DNA from: Mycolicibacterium arenosum | GTDB lineage: Bacteria > Actinomycetota > Actinomycetes > Mycobacteriales > Mycobacteriaceae | Reading direction: 5' to 3' | NCBI RefSeq assembly: GCF_024320865.1 | Contig: NZ_JANDBD010000004.1 | Span: 62,001 to 126,000, forward strand | DNA length: 64,000 nucleotides | Shown: one piece after another, positions 52,617 through 64,000 of the stretch | Layout of the letters: every line of letters begins with the position of its first letter | Position numbering within the stretch: the first letter of the stretch is position 1 | Notes under the pieces: model-generated | Told to the model about the DNA's origin: nothing | Databases searched by the model: none | Seen by the model: only the letters and a program-made list of their open reading frames with translations | Translations under genes and position numbers: made by a program

Positions 52617-53081
52617 ATGAAACGTGGTGACAAGGTTGCCGAATTCGAACTGCCCGACCAGACGGGCGCCCCGCGCAGTCTGACGAGCCTGCTCGCCGAC
52701 GGCCCGATCGTGCTGTTCTTCTACCCCGTGGCGATGACGTCGGGGTGCACCAAGGAGGCCTGCCACTTCCGAGACCTCGCCACGGAGTTCGCCGCGGTCG
52801 GCGCCAGCCGCGTGGGCATCTCCACCGACGCGGTCGCCAAGCAGGCGCAGTTCGCCGAGCAGCACAAGTTCGACTACCCGCTGCTGTCCGACGTTGGCGG
52901 GGCGGTAGCCACGCAGTTCGGCGTGAAGCGAGGCCTGCTGGGCAAGTTGATGCCCGTCAAGCGCACCACGTTCGTCATCGACGTCGACCGCTCCGTGCTC
53001 GAGGTGATCGCCAGCGAGCTGTCGATGGACACCCACGCCGACAGGGCGCTGGAGGTGCTGCGCCAGCGCCAGTCGGCATGA
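52617..53081 (+). CDS. bcp: Peroxiredoxin of the BCP/AhpC-TSA family
   Basis: 154 residues; thiol peroxidase reducing hydroperoxides. Peroxidatic Cys in the modified motif PVAMTSGCTKEACHFRD (usual PKANTPGCTxEAC), with a second Cys five residues on as the likely resolving residue. Corresponds to BcpB (Rv1608c). The ATG is the natural N-terminus (MKRGDKVAEFELPDQTG). Its stop overlaps the ATPase start (ATGA). Confidence 0.94.
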   Translation: MKRGDKVAEFELPDQTGAPRSLTSLLADGPIVLFFYPVAMTSGCTKEACHFRDLATEFAAVGASRVGISTDAVAKQAQFAEQHKFDYPLLSDVGGAVATQFGVKRGLLGKLMPVKRTTFVIDVDRSVLEVIASELSMDTHADRALEVLRQRQSA

Positions 53082-53875
53082 GTCAGTCGGTCCTCGAGCT
53101 GACGGACGTCACGTTCCGCCGCGACGGCAAGCAGATCATCGACGGTATCTCGCTGCTCGTCGGCGAAGGCGAGCACTGGGCGCTACTGGGGCCGAACGGT
53201 GCCGGCAAGAGCACCCTGCTGGGATTCTGTGCGGCGGTGACGTTTCCGACGTCCGGCACCGTGCGGGTGCTCGGCAAGCAGATGGGTCGCGTCGACCTCG
53301 CCGACCTTCGGCACTCGATCGGGCACGTCAATCCCCGGCATCGCCTGCAGTATTCGCTGACCGTGCGCGACGTAGTGCTGACCGGCATCACCGCCACCAT
53401 CGACCTGCCGATGCGCTGGGCGCCGACGGCCGCCGACGTGGCCCGCGCGGACGCGATGATCGCCTCCGTCGGGCTCCGCGCCCGTGCCGAAGACACGTGG
53501 CCGACGCTGTCGCAGGGTGAGCGCGGACGGACGCTGATCGCGCGGGCGTTGATCTCCGAGCCGCGCCTGCTGCTGCTCGACGAGCCGACCACCGGTCTCG
53601 ACGTGGCGGCTCGCGAGCAACTCCTCGAGACCATGGACGCACTCGACGACACCCACCCCGAGGTGGCGTCGATCCTCGTCACCCACCACCTCGAGGAGCT
53701 CCCCACCACGACGACGCACGCGCTGCTGATCGCCGACGGCCGCACGGTGGCGTCCGGTCCCGCCCGCGAGGTCGTGACCACCGAGAACGTCAGTGCCGCC
53801 TTCGATCACCCGGTCGTCGTGGGGTTCGACGAGGGCCGCTGGACGGCGCGGGCGAAGGCCAGTCGGATCGTCTAG
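53078..53875 (+). CDS. ABC transporter ATP-binding protein without adjacent permease
   Basis: 265 residues. Walker A GPNGAGKST, signature LSQGERGRTLIARAL (the SQGE variant), Walker B LLLLDEPTTGLD, H-loop VTHHLEEL. The LSQGE signature and DHPVVV tail resemble ModF or ferric-siderophore-type ATPases and the orphan ATPases of that branch. ATG overlaps bcp, so the two are co-translated. No permease or binding protein is nearby; it may serve a transporter elsewhere or act in a non-transport role. Confidence 0.88.
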   Translation: MSQSVLELTDVTFRRDGKQIIDGISLLVGEGEHWALLGPNGAGKSTLLGFCAAVTFPTSGTVRVLGKQMGRVDLADLRHSIGHVNPRHRLQYSLTVRDVVLTGITATIDLPMRWAPTAADVARADAMIASVGLRARAEDTWPTLSQGERGRTLIARALISEPRLLLLDEPTTGLDVAAREQLLETMDALDDTHPEVASILVTHHLEELPTTTTHALLIADGRTVASGPAREVVTTENVSAAFDHPVVVGFDEGRWTARAKASRIV

Positions 53876-53894
53876 AGCGTGGCGGGTCGCCTGA

Positions 53895-54239
53895 CTACTC
53901 GGGCGCCAGCAGTTCGTCGGCGTCGAAGCAGGTGTGGTCGCCGGTGTGGCACGCCGCGCCGACCTGGTCGACCTCGAGCAGCACGGTGTCGCCGTCGCAG
54001 TCCAGCCGCACCGAGTACACGTACTGGGTGTGCCCGGACGTCTCACCCTTGACCCAGTACTCGCCGCGCGACCGCGAGTAGTACGTGCCCCTTCGGGTCG
54101 CCAGCGTACGGGCGAGGGCCTCGTCGTCCATCCACGCCACCATGAGCACCTGACCGGTGCCGCGCTCCTGGGCGACCGCGGCGAAGAGTCCGTTGGCGTC
54201 GCGCTTGAGCCGCGCGGCGATATCGGGATCCAGTGCCAT
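53895..54239 (-). CDS. hisI: Phosphoribosyl-AMP cyclohydrolase
   Basis: 114 residues; third step of histidine synthesis, zinc- and magnesium-dependent ring opening. Metal ligands in [20 protein letters not shown] and GDHTCFD; signature [20 protein letters not shown]. Stand-alone, not fused to HisE. Last gene of the his operon; ATG overlaps the hisF stop (ATGA). Confidence 0.97.
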   Translation of the reverse strand: MALDPDIAARLKRDANGLFAAVAQERGTGQVLMVAWMDDEALARTLATRRGTYYSRSRGEYWVKGETSGHTQYVYSVRLDCDGDTVLLEVDQVGAACHTGDHTCFDADELLAPE

Positions 54240-55012
54240 CAGCGCACCTCGATGCCTTCCTCCGCCATCGCCGCCTTCACCTGGCCGATGGTCAGCTCGC
54301 GGAAGTGGAACACGCTGGCGGCCAACACCGCATCGGCACCCGCCTCGACCGCGGGAGCGAAGTGGTCGATCGCTCCGGCGCCGCCGCTCGCGATCACCGG
54401 GACGGTCACCGCGGAGCGCACGGCCTTCAGCATCGCGAGGTCGAAGCCGGCCTTGGTGCCGTCGGCGTCCATCGAGTTGAGCAGGATCTCGCCGACACCG
54501 AGTTCGGCGCCGCGCCGGGCCCACTCGACGGCGTCGATACCGGTGCCCGTCCGACCGCCGTGCGTGGTGACCTCCCAGCCCGACGGCGTCGGCTCGGCAC
54601 CGTCGGGAACCGTGCGCGCGTCCACCGACAGCACGATGCACTGCGAGCCGAAATGGCGTGACAGTTCGGCGAGCAACTCGGGACGGGCGATCGCCGCGGT
54701 GTTCACCGAGACCTTGTCGGCACCCGCGCGCAGCAGCGTGTCCACGTCGGCGACCGAGCGCACTCCCCCGCCGACCGTCAGCGGGATGAAGACCTGCTCG
54801 GCGGTGCGTCGCACCACGTCGAGCATCGTGGCGCGCCCCGACGACGACGCGGTCACGTCGAGGAAGGTCAACTCGTCGGCCCCCTCCGCGTCGTAGGCAG
54901 CCGCCAGTTCGACGGGATCGCCCGCATCCCTGAGGTTCTCGAAATTCACGCCCTTAACGACGCGGCCGTCATCGACGTCGAGACACGGGATCACCCGCAC
55001 GGCGACACCCAT
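54239..55012 (-). CDS. hisF: Imidazole glycerol phosphate synthase cyclase subunit
   Basis: 257-residue half-barrel-duplicated TIM protein; with HisH makes IGP and AICAR from PRFAR. Catalytic Asp in [16 protein letters not shown] and second Asp in [14 protein letters not shown]; phosphate loops [10 protein letters not shown] and ASGGAG. The start overlaps the impA stop by one base. Confidence 0.97.
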   Translation of the reverse strand: MGVAVRVIPCLDVDDGRVVKGVNFENLRDAGDPVELAAAYDAEGADELTFLDVTASSSGRATMLDVVRRTAEQVFIPLTVGGGVRSVADVDTLLRAGADKVSVNTAAIARPELLAELSRHFGSQCIVLSVDARTVPDGAEPTPSGWEVTTHGGRTGTGIDAVEWARRGAELGVGEILLNSMDADGTKAGFDLAMLKAVRSAVTVPVIASGGAGAIDHFAPAVEAGADAVLAASVFHFRELTIGQVKAAMAEEGIEVR

Positions 55013-55827
55013 CAGAAGTCCTCCACATCGCCGACCGAGCGGATCAGGTCCAGCAGTTGACCGTGCGTGCCGGGATTCGCGGCCAACGCCGAGGGGCAGT
55101 CGACCGTCCAGTCGTTTCCGGCCAGGTCGGTCACGACGCCGCCTGCGGACCGCATCAGCGCGACGCCCGCAGCGTGGTCCCAGACCTTCCCGCTGAAACT
55201 GATGGCGCCCGCCAGAATCCCCGCGGCGGCGTAGGCGAGGTCCACGCCGGTGGCGCCGTGCATGCGCATGCGGGAGCACCGACGACTGAGGTTCTCGATG
55301 ACCGCCAGGCGGTACCGACCGGGCACCCGGCCGCGCGAGTCCACGTTGAACGTCGTCAGCCCGACGATCGCATCGGCCAGTTCGATCGACTCCAGCGGTG
55401 GCTGATCAACACCGTTGCGTCGCAGGGGCTTGCCGACGACACCGGTGTACCGCTCGTCGGTGAAGGGCAGCCAGGTCAGTCCCGCCACCGGCTCACCGTC
55501 GCGGACCAGGCCGAGCAGGATGGCGGCCATCGGCGACCCGGCGGCGTAGTTGAACGTGCCGTCGATCGGATCGAGCACCCACACCAGCGGCGAGTCCAGC
55601 GGCGCTCCGCCGAACTCCTCCCCGTGCACGCCGATTCCGGTGGCGGACTGAAGTGCGTCGACCACCTGCCGTTCGATCGCGAGATCGACCTCGGTGGCGA
55701 AGTCGTTGCCCTTCTTCTGCACCGCGGACTCGGCGCCGCGGCCCGCCAGGAACGGGCCCGCCGCCTCGTCCAGAATCGCCGCGGCCGTGGCCACCAGTCC
55801 GTCGAGATCGGCCTCGTCCAGTGCCAC
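55012..55827 (-). CDS. impA: Inositol-monophosphatase-family phosphatase (ImpA/HisN-like)
   Basis: 271 residues; Mg-dependent sugar-phosphate phosphatase fold with metal motifs [21 protein letters not shown] and [19 protein letters not shown]. Equivalent to Rv1604 in the his operon. Because no separate histidinol-phosphate phosphatase is in the operon (HisB is dehydratase-only), HisN activity was long suspected for this position, while inositol phosphatase activity is also claimed; sequence cannot decide. Confidence 0.92.
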   Translation of the reverse strand: MALDEADLDGLVATAAAILDEAAGPFLAGRGAESAVQKKGNDFATEVDLAIERQVVDALQSATGIGVHGEEFGGAPLDSPLVWVLDPIDGTFNYAAGSPMAAILLGLVRDGEPVAGLTWLPFTDERYTGVVGKPLRRNGVDQPPLESIELADAIVGLTTFNVDSRGRVPGRYRLAVIENLSRRCSRMRMHGATGVDLAYAAAGILAGAISFSGKVWDHAAGVALMRSAGGVVTDLAGNDWTVDCPSALAANPGTHGQLLDLIRSVGDVEDF

Positions 55828-55832
55828 TCGCG

Positions 55833-56570
55833 CTACCGGCTCACGGCGTCGAGCGCCTCGGGCAGCGTGAATCGTCCCGCATAGAGCGCCTTTCCGACGA
55901 TCGCACCCTCGACACCGCGGTCGGTCAGCGTGGCGATGGCGCGCAGGTCCTCAATGCTCGACACCCCGCCCGAGGCGATCACCGGGGCGTCGGTGCGCTC
56001 GGCGACGCCGGCCAGCAGATCGAGGTTCGGCCCGTTGAGGGTGCCGTCCTTGGTGACGTCGGTGACGACGAACCGCGTGCACCCCTCGCTGTTGAGTCGG
56101 TCGAGCACCGGCCACAGGTCGCCGCCGTCGGTCTCCCAGCCGCGTCCGCGCAACCGGTGCTGGCCGTCCACGATCTTGACGTCCAGGCCGACGGCCACCT
56201 TGTCACCGTGCTCGGCGATCGCCTTCGCGCACCACTTCGGGTTCTCCAGTGCGGCGGTGCCGAGATTCACCCGCGCGCAACCGCTGTCGAGCGCCGCCGT
56301 CAGGGACGCGTCGTCACGGATGCCGCCGGAGAGTTCAACGGCCACATCGAGTTTGCCGATCACCTCGGCGAGCAACTCGCGATTCGAGCCGCGCCCGAAC
56401 GCCGCGTCGAGATCCACCAGGTGGATCCACTCGGCGCCGTCGCGCTGCCAGCCCAGGGCGGCGTCGAGGGCCGAACCGTAGTCGGTTTCACTCCCCGCTA
56501 CACCCTGCACCAGTCGCACCGCCTGGCCGTCGACCACGTCGACGGCCGGAAGCAGAATCAGTGGAGTCAC
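55833..56570 (-). CDS. hisA: Phosphoribosyl isomerase A (HisA/TrpF bifunctional)
   Basis: 245 residues, the PriA type. In actinobacteria this barrel isomerises both ProFAR (histidine) and PRA (tryptophan), replacing trpF, and no trpF is found beside trpC here. General acid/base Asp in [18 protein letters not shown] and in [19 protein letters not shown] 56570 gives the M. tuberculosis length; an ATG five codons upstream overlaps hisH and is less likely. Confidence 0.95.
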   Translation of the reverse strand: MTPLILLPAVDVVDGQAVRLVQGVAGSETDYGSALDAALGWQRDGAEWIHLVDLDAAFGRGSNRELLAEVIGKLDVAVELSGGIRDDASLTAALDSGCARVNLGTAALENPKWCAKAIAEHGDKVAVGLDVKIVDGQHRLRGRGWETDGGDLWPVLDRLNSEGCTRFVVTDVTKDGTLNGPNLDLLAGVAERTDAPVIASGGVSSIEDLRAIATLTDRGVEGAIVGKALYAGRFTLPEALDAVSR

Positions 56571-56571
56571 A

Positions 56572-57188
56572 TCACAGCCCTTCAACCCAATTGCTCAACA
56601 ACGTCGCGCCCGCATCGCCACTCTTCTCGGGGTGGAACTGCGTCGCCGACAGCGGCCCGCATTCGACCGCGGCAAGGAACGGTACGTGATGGGTGGCCCA
56701 CGTCAGCACCGCGTGCTCATCACCCTCCCAGGCCTGTGCGGCGTAGGAGTGCACGAAGTAGAACCTGGTGTCGGCGTCGATGCCCTTGAACAGCGCGCTG
56801 CCCGCACCCGCTGAGACGACGTTCCATCCCATGTGCGGCGTCACCGGCGCGTCGATCTTCACCACCGAGCCCGGCCACTGCCCGCACCCCGCCGTCTCCA
56901 CGCCGAACTCGACGCCGCGGGCGAACAGGATCTGCATGCCGACGCAGATGCCGAGCACCGGGTGCCCTGCGGCCAACCGGTCGGCGATGATGCGCTCGCC
57001 GTCGATTCCGCGCAGGCCCTTCATGCAGGCCTCGTACGCGCCGACGCCGGGAACGACGAGCCCGTCCGCTGCCGCCGCGGCGGCGGGGTCGGAGGTGACC
57101 TCTACTGTGGCGCCGACCCTTTCGAGGGCACGCTGAGCCGACCGGAGATTGCCGGACCCGTAGTCCAGGACAACCAGGGACTTCTTGG

Positions 57189-57192
<4 letters not shown>
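56572..57192 (-). CDS. hisH: Imidazole glycerol phosphate synthase glutaminase subunit
   Basis: 206-residue class I glutamine amidotransferase. Nucleophile Cys in [16 protein letters not shown], oxyanion [10 protein letters not shown], His-Glu in [13 protein letters not shown]. Feeds ammonia to HisF. Overlaps hisB by 4 bases. Confidence 0.97.
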
Positions 57193-60312
<3,120 letters not shown>

Positions 60313-60318
60313 TGGTTT

Positions 60319-60329
60319 ATTGTCCCAGA
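60319..60329 (-). promoter_or_regulatory. hisD promoter element TCTGGGACAAT (shared with trpE)
   Basis: Minus-strand 11-mer identical to that before trpE and also ending six bases before a GTG start; GACAAT (60319-60324) is the presumed -10. Drives the whole his operon if correct. Confidence 0.5.
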
Positions 60330-60357
60330 GCAGTACAAATCGAATACGGAGGCCGTC

Positions 60358-60780
60358 ATGTCAGCGCCAGAATCTCGGGAAACACATCCCAACAACGCGC
60401 CCGGCGTGCCCATGCTCATGCCGGTGTGGCTCGAGCGTGCGCAGATCAAGTACTTCAACCCGCTGGTCAAGCCGTTCTCGAAGTGGATGCCCGGCTTCGC
60501 GGTGATCAAGCACCGTGGCCGGACGTCCGGCAAGGACTTCGAGACGATCGTCACCGCCTACCGCAAGAACGATCTGGTGGCGATCGGTCTCATGCACGGC
60601 AAGACCAACTGGGTGAAGAACGTGCTCGCCGCCGGCGAGGCCGATATCCGCGTGGGCCGCAAGGACCTCCACCTGGTCAATCCACGCGTGCTCCCCGCGG
60701 GCACCGTCGACCCCGCCCTGCCTTCGGTGCCCGCCAAGCTCGCCAAGCGCCAGGGCACCTTCGTCGCCGACATCGCCTGA
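60358..60780 (+). CDS. Deazaflavin (F420)-type nitroreductase-family protein
   Basis: 140 residues of the Ddn-like split beta-barrel family: [20 protein letters not shown], then [20 protein letters not shown] (the GRxSG pattern that binds F420) and [20 protein letters not shown] (the WxxNL-like segment). Probably a quinone or fatty-acid-handling F420H2 reductase relative; position suits Rv1598c. ATG has GGAGG 7 bases upstream. Divergent from hisD across only 45 bases. Confidence 0.85.
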   Translation: MSAPESRETHPNNAPGVPMLMPVWLERAQIKYFNPLVKPFSKWMPGFAVIKHRGRTSGKDFETIVTAYRKNDLVAIGLMHGKTNWVKNVLAAGEADIRVGRKDLHLVNPRVLPAGTVDPALPSVPAKLAKRQGTFVADIA

Positions 60781-60824
60781 CAACTCGGTTGAGCTGAGGC
60801 GACGCCGCCTGCGACACTGCGGGC

Positions 60825-61460
60825 ATGGCGTGGGAACTCTGGTTGGCGTTCGTCGGCGCCGCGATCCTGATCGCGGTGTCGCCGGGAGCGGGCGCGATTC
60901 AGTCGATGGCGACCGGTCTGACACACGGCGTCCGCCGCGGGTACTGGAGCATCCTCGGGCTCGAGATCGGTTTGATGCTCCAGTTGGCGCTGGTGGCCGT
61001 GGGCCTCGGCGCGATCGTGACGGGGTCGATCGTCGCCTTCACCGTCATCAAGTGGGTCGGGGTGGCCTATCTGCTCTACCTGGCCGTCAGGCAGTGGCGC
61101 ACGGCGACGGCCGACCTCGGCGACCGGATGGCGGCCTCCACCAGCGGAGGCCGGGCGTCGCTCGTCGTCCGGGGCTTCCTGGAGAACGCCACCAACCCCA
61201 AGGGCCTGGTGTTCTTCCTCGCCGTGCTGCCGCAGTTCGTGGTGCCGACGGCGCCGCTTCTGCCGCAGTACCTCGCGATCGGCGCGACGATGGTCGCCGT
61301 CGACCTCGTCGTCATGGGGCTGTACTCGGGACTGGCCGTGCGCTTGCTGGCATGGATGCGCACGCCGCGCCAGCAGACGATCGTGAACCGGGTCTTCTCC
61401 GGCCTCTTCGCCGCGGCCGCCGTCGTGCTCTCCCTGGTCCGCAGGACCGCTACCGCCTGA
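60825..61460 (+). CDS. LysE/RhtB-family amino acid exporter
   Basis: 211 residues and six helices. Family motifs: N-terminal VSPGAGAIQSMATGLTHGVR, GVAYLLYLAVRQWRT and the GFLENATNPKGLVFFLAVLP signature (NPK conserved). Exports amino acids or derivatives; substrate unknown. Its stop overlaps the convergent dehydrogenase stop by 11 bases. Confidence 0.92.
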   Translation: MAWELWLAFVGAAILIAVSPGAGAIQSMATGLTHGVRRGYWSILGLEIGLMLQLALVAVGLGAIVTGSIVAFTVIKWVGVAYLLYLAVRQWRTATADLGDRMAASTSGGRASLVVRGFLENATNPKGLVFFLAVLPQFVVPTAPLLPQYLAIGATMVAVDLVVMGLYSGLAVRLLAWMRTPRQQTIVNRVFSGLFAAAAVVLSLVRRTATA

Positions 61461-62475
61461 CGTAGACGGTCTTGCCCGCCATCGCCGGCCACGTCTCCTC
61501 AGCGGCTTCCCACGGTACGACGTTCTGCACGACGGGCGCGAGATCGGCGGTGGCCGAGAGTGTTTCGAGGATGTCGGGGATCACCGCGCGAGCGTTGACC
61601 CGGCCGGTGACCAGGCGGACCCCGCGGGTGTACATGTGCAGCATCGGCAGTTCCACCGAGCCCAGGTAGATACCGGTGTCGGTGCAGACGCCGTCGGGCC
61701 AGGTGGCGCGCAGCGCGGCCAGCAGCGTGGCGGGGTCGGCGGTGGTGTGCACGGTGACCGGGTACGGGTTCCACGCCTTGTCGGGTGTCGGGCGGTCGTG
61801 CACGGTGGCGCCGAGTTTCTCGGCGATCGCCAACCGCCCCGGATCGGTGTCGACGTAGTCGACGCGCGCACCCAGGGCGGCCCCGAAGGCGGCCGCGTAG
61901 AGGCCTATCGAGAGTCGGCCGAGCACGAGCACGCGACGATCGGCCTCCTCGAGGCCCGCCAGTTCACGGCCGTACGGGCCGACTGCGCGCCAGCCGTCGG
62001 GGATGTTGTCCGACATCGAGGCGATGGCCACCGGGTCGACCCCGGCGGGCGCCGGCACCAGCATCGCGTCGGCGAACGGCACCGACAACAGATCGGCCAT
62101 GAACCCCCCGCCGTCCAGTCCCGCCAGCGGAGCCATGCCGTACATCGCCATCAGCGGCAGCGACGCGCACGACCCGGTGGCGCCGCGCGAGCACGCGGCG
62201 CACGTGCCGCAGTTGATCTGGAAGGGGACGACGACGCGGTCGCCGACAGTGACGCCGGAGACCTCGTCGCCGACCGCCACCACCTCGGCGACACCTTCGT
62301 GGCCGAGGGCGTGCCCCGGCGCCATCGGGAGCCGACCCTCGGACACCGCGACGTCGAGGTCGCAGCACGCCACCGCGATCGGTCGTACCAAAGCCGCTGT
62401 GCCCGAAATGATCTCGGGATCGGGAACCTCTCGCCAGCTGCACGAGTCCGGTGCGTCGAGCATCAGTTGCCGCAC
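61450..62475 (-). CDS. Zinc-dependent alcohol dehydrogenase-like protein (MDR family)
   Basis: 341 residues. Catalytic-domain motif GHEGVAEVVAVGDEVSGVTV and structural-zinc cysteines in NCGTCAACSRGATGSC (four-Cys spacing slightly off the classical lobe); nucleotide-fold segment VLVLGRLSIGLYAAAFGAALG in place of the usual GxGxxG, so cofactor binding may be altered. GTG 62475 has GGGAGG five bases upstream. Divergent from the TetR gene over a palindromic operator, so it is the likely repressor target. Confidence 0.88.
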   Translation of the reverse strand: MRQLMLDAPDSCSWREVPDPEIISGTAALVRPIAVACCDLDVAVSEGRLPMAPGHALGHEGVAEVVAVGDEVSGVTVGDRVVVPFQINCGTCAACSRGATGSCASLPLMAMYGMAPLAGLDGGGFMADLLSVPFADAMLVPAPAGVDPVAIASMSDNIPDGWRAVGPYGRELAGLEEADRRVLVLGRLSIGLYAAAFGAALGARVDYVDTDPGRLAIAEKLGATVHDRPTPDKAWNPYPVTVHTTADPATLLAALRATWPDGVCTDTGIYLGSVELPMLHMYTRGVRLVTGRVNARAVIPDILETLSATADLAPVVQNVVPWEAAEETWPAMAGKTVYVRR

Positions 62476-62492
62476 GGCAACCTCCCTTCTGT

Positions 62493-62524
62493 AACGATCA
62501 TTCAAGTATTCTTGAGCGATCGTT
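62493..62524. promoter_or_regulatory. TetR-type operator between the dehydrogenase and TetR genes
   Basis: Arms AACGATCATTCAAG (62493-62506) and CTTGAGCGATCGTT (62511-62524) match as an inverted repeat at 12 of 14 positions around a TATT spacer. It lies 18 bases before the dehydrogenase start and 16 bases before the TetR start, overlapping both promoters. Confidence 0.75.
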
Positions 62525-62528
62525 CCAG

Positions 62529-62534
62529 TATTGT
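62529..62534 (+). promoter_or_regulatory. Candidate -10 element (TATTGT) of the TetR gene
   Basis: TATTGT with six bases to the GTG at 62541, a leaderless arrangement; the operator lies just upstream. Confidence 0.5.
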
Positions 62535-62540
62535 CAAGAC

Positions 62541-63110
62541 GTGCCCCGCCCCGATCGCAGTCGTGCCGCTCTCGTCGAGAGCGCGGCACGGTTGTTCCGC
62601 AGGCAGGGCTACGCGGCTACCGGCGTGAACCAGATCCTCGAGGTCGCCGACGTCAAAGCGGGCTCGCTGTACCACCACTTCCCCGAGGGCAAGGCCGCGC
62701 TGGCCGCCGCCGTCGTCGACGGCGTCGGCGCAACCATCGAGAAGCTGCTGACGACGTTCCTCGCGACGGACACCGCACCCGCGGAGATCGTCGGACGCTG
62801 GATCGACATGCTGGCCGACGGCCTGGAGACAGACCAGCGCGACGGCTGTCCCATCGAACCGATCGCCACCGAGTCGGTGCACGCCAGCGGGAGGGTCCGC
62901 GCGGCGTCGGCGCGGGCCTTCGAGAGCTGGTGCACCGCGGTCGCCGACCGTCTCGTCGCCGACGGCTGGGAGCGGGACGCCGCGACGAGCACCGCGCAGG
63001 CGGTCATCGCGTTGATCGAAGGCGCTCTGATCCTGTCGCGCACAGCGGGTGACCGCAGTGCCCTCGACGCCGCCAAGGCCGCGGCGGCCAGACTGCTGGC
63101 CGAGGACTGA
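62541..63110 (+). CDS. TetR-family transcriptional regulator
   Basis: 189 residues. N-terminal helix-turn-helix RLFRRQGYAATGVNQILEVA with AGSLYHHFPEGKAALAAAVV, then an all-helical ligand domain containing a conserved CPIEPIATES-like segment found in the YxaF/LmrA (TetR_C_33-like) subgroup. It is likely a repressor of the divergent dehydrogenase and of itself. GTG 62541 fixed by the -10 hexamer; the frame is open further upstream through the operator. Confidence 0.93.
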   Translation: MPRPDRSRAALVESAARLFRRQGYAATGVNQILEVADVKAGSLYHHFPEGKAALAAAVVDGVGATIEKLLTTFLATDTAPAEIVGRWIDMLADGLETDQRDGCPIEPIATESVHASGRVRAASARAFESWCTAVADRLVADGWERDAATSTAQAVIALIEGALILSRTAGDRSALDAAKAAAARLLAED

Positions 63111-63113
63111 CGC

Positions 63114-63623
63114 CTACGCGCATCCCTCGACGAGCTTGGCGTTGAGGCTGTCGGCCTCCTTCAGGCGCGCCGCCTGATCGGCGTCGGTGTTCAACGCGCC
63201 CGCGGTGGAGGCGGCGCCGATGTCGAGCAGGGTGTTCGCGAATGCTCCCGCGTCGTCCGACAGCGGCTGCGGCACGGCCGGGTCGATCCTGGCGAGCAGG
63301 TACTGACCACCACCGGACAGCGCGACGCGAGCGTTGGCGGCGACCGCAAGCGCACCGGTCACGTCGGCGTCACCGCCGGGAGGCTGCAGGTTGGTGTTGA
63401 GCGACACGCCCTTGCGCACCAGGTCGATGGCGGCGCACAGCGTGGCCTTCGCCTCCGCCTGCTGTGCGTCGGTGAAGACCGGAGCGGCATCGCGCGCCGA
63501 CGGCTTGAACGCCGCCCAACCCGCCAATCCGAGCGCCGCCAGCGCGATGATCAGCGCGATCACGGGCAGCGCGCCGCCCCTGGATGTTGCACTGCGGTTC
63601 GACGCGTCGTCGGTATCGGGCAT
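63114..63623 (-). CDS. Membrane-anchored Ala-rich protein, unknown function
   Basis: 169 residues. Short hydrophilic head, one helix (LPVIALIIALAALGLAGWAAF, about residues 19-39), then an extracytoplasmic alpha-helical domain (FTDAQQAEAKATLCAAIDLV ... SLNAKLVEGCA) with two cysteines that could pair. This type of anchored helical domain is common in mycobacteria (Mce-associated-like), but the family is not certain. 18 bases downstream of nadC, which is on the same strand before it, so it may be co-transcribed. Confidence 0.75.
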   Translation of the reverse strand: MPDTDDASNRSATSRGGALPVIALIIALAALGLAGWAAFKPSARDAAPVFTDAQQAEAKATLCAAIDLVRKGVSLNTNLQPPGGDADVTGALAVAANARVALSGGGQYLLARIDPAVPQPLSDDAGAFANTLLDIGAASTAGALNTDADQAARLKEADSLNAKLVEGCA

Positions 63624-63641
63624 GGGGTCCGATGGTAGCCG

Positions 63642-64000
63642 TCAGAGGTCCAGGCCCACGTCCAGCACGCGGACCGAGTGCGTGAGCGCACCCACCGCGA
63701 GGTAGTCGACACCGGTGCCCGCGTACTCGGCGGCCGACTCGAGCGACAGGCCGCCGGAGGATTCGAGTTTGGTCTCCGGGGCCCGTGCGTCGCGGCGCTG
63801 CACCGCGACCTGCGTCTGCCACACCGGGAAGTTGTCCAGCAGCACCAACTCCACGTTCTCCGCGAGGATCTCGTCCAGTTGCTCGAGCGAGTCCACCTCC
63901 ACCTCGCACGGAAGATCGGGGGCCACCTCGCGGACGGCTCGCAGTGCCTGCAGCACACCACCGGCAGCGGCGACGTGGTTGTCCTTGATCAACGCGGCGT
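63642..64000 (-). CDS. nadC: Nicotinate-nucleotide pyrophosphorylase, C-terminal part (start outside window)
   Basis: About 119 residues of the C-terminal barrel of quinolinate phosphoribosyltransferase, which makes nicotinate mononucleotide for NAD. Visible motifs: LIKDNHVAAAGGV, EVEVDSLEQLDEIL, LLDNFPVW, ESSGGLSLESAAEYAGTGVD and YLAVGALTHS. It continues past the right edge. Matches Rv1596 by position. Confidence 0.95.
   Translation of the reverse strand, partial: AALIKDNHVAAAGGVLQALRAVREVAPDLPCEVEVDSLEQLDEILAENVELVLLDNFPVWQTQVAVQRRDARAPETKLESSGGLSLESAAEYAGTGVDYLAVGALTHSVRVLDVGLDL

Overview
The window is a high-GC actinobacterial chromosome segment from a Mycolicibacterium-type (rapidly growing) mycobacterium. 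The gene order follows, from memory and in reverse, the Mycobacterium tuberculosis block uvrB (Rv1633) to nadC (Rv1596): uvrB, DUF402, coaE-grpB, rpsA, polA, the OB-fold/thiolase pair, pdtaR, the Rv1625c-type adenylate cyclase, HdeD, cydABDC, tesB, pykA, a DUF2752 protein, lgt, trpA/B/C/E, bcp, hisI/F/impA/hisA/H/B/C/D and nadC. Accessory genes are slotted between these core blocks. No CRISPR array, rRNA, transposase, integrase or prophage was seen.

Layout. 1-11.2 kb: uvrB (3' end outside the window), small membrane and secreted proteins, coaE-grpB, a zinc chaperone-like lipoprotein (AztD type) with a Zur-like box, rpsA with an intrinsic terminator, a PrsW-type protease, a TRIC channel and polA. 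11.3-15.1 kb: a LysR gene divergent from an alpha/beta hydrolase, then an OB-fold/thiolase pair with a KstR-like operator and a leaderless promoter inside the hydrolase reading frame, then a frameshifted zinc-ribbon gene between two opposed 58-bp palindromic elements. 15.1-20.3 kb: a livKHMGF transporter operon. 20.5-26 kb: pdtaR, a tRNA with anticodon CAA but a short variable loop, a decayed DUF1214-like gene, and two tandem secreted clan GH-A glycoside hydrolases with low-complexity tails. 26.5-34.3 kb: the adenylate cyclase and a compact polar-amino-acid ABC transporter plus two-component operon. 34.3-41.1 kb: HdeD and cydABDC. 41-44.5 kb: tesB, pykA, the remains of gltD, and DUF2752. 44.5-51.8 kb: lgt with a repeat-rich acidic tail and the trp genes. 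51.8-60.3 kb: PhyH dioxygenase, bcp with an ABC ATPase, and the eight-gene hisDCBHA-impA-hisFI operon. 60.3-64 kb: an F420-type nitroreductase-like protein, a LysE exporter, an alcohol dehydrogenase divergent from a TetR gene over a clear operator, a small anchored protein and the 3' part of nadC.

Functional links. Many starts are set by a -10-like hexamer six to nine bases before GTG or ATG, the leaderless arrangement common in mycobacteria. The hisD and trpE promoters share an 11-base element at identical spacing. Several operons use 4-base ATGA or GTGA overlaps (cydB/D, cydC/DUF4190, trpB/A, lgt/trpA, hisF/I, hisC/B, bcp/ABC), implying translational coupling. All assignments come from reading the sequence by eye and remembered family motifs; no database search was run.
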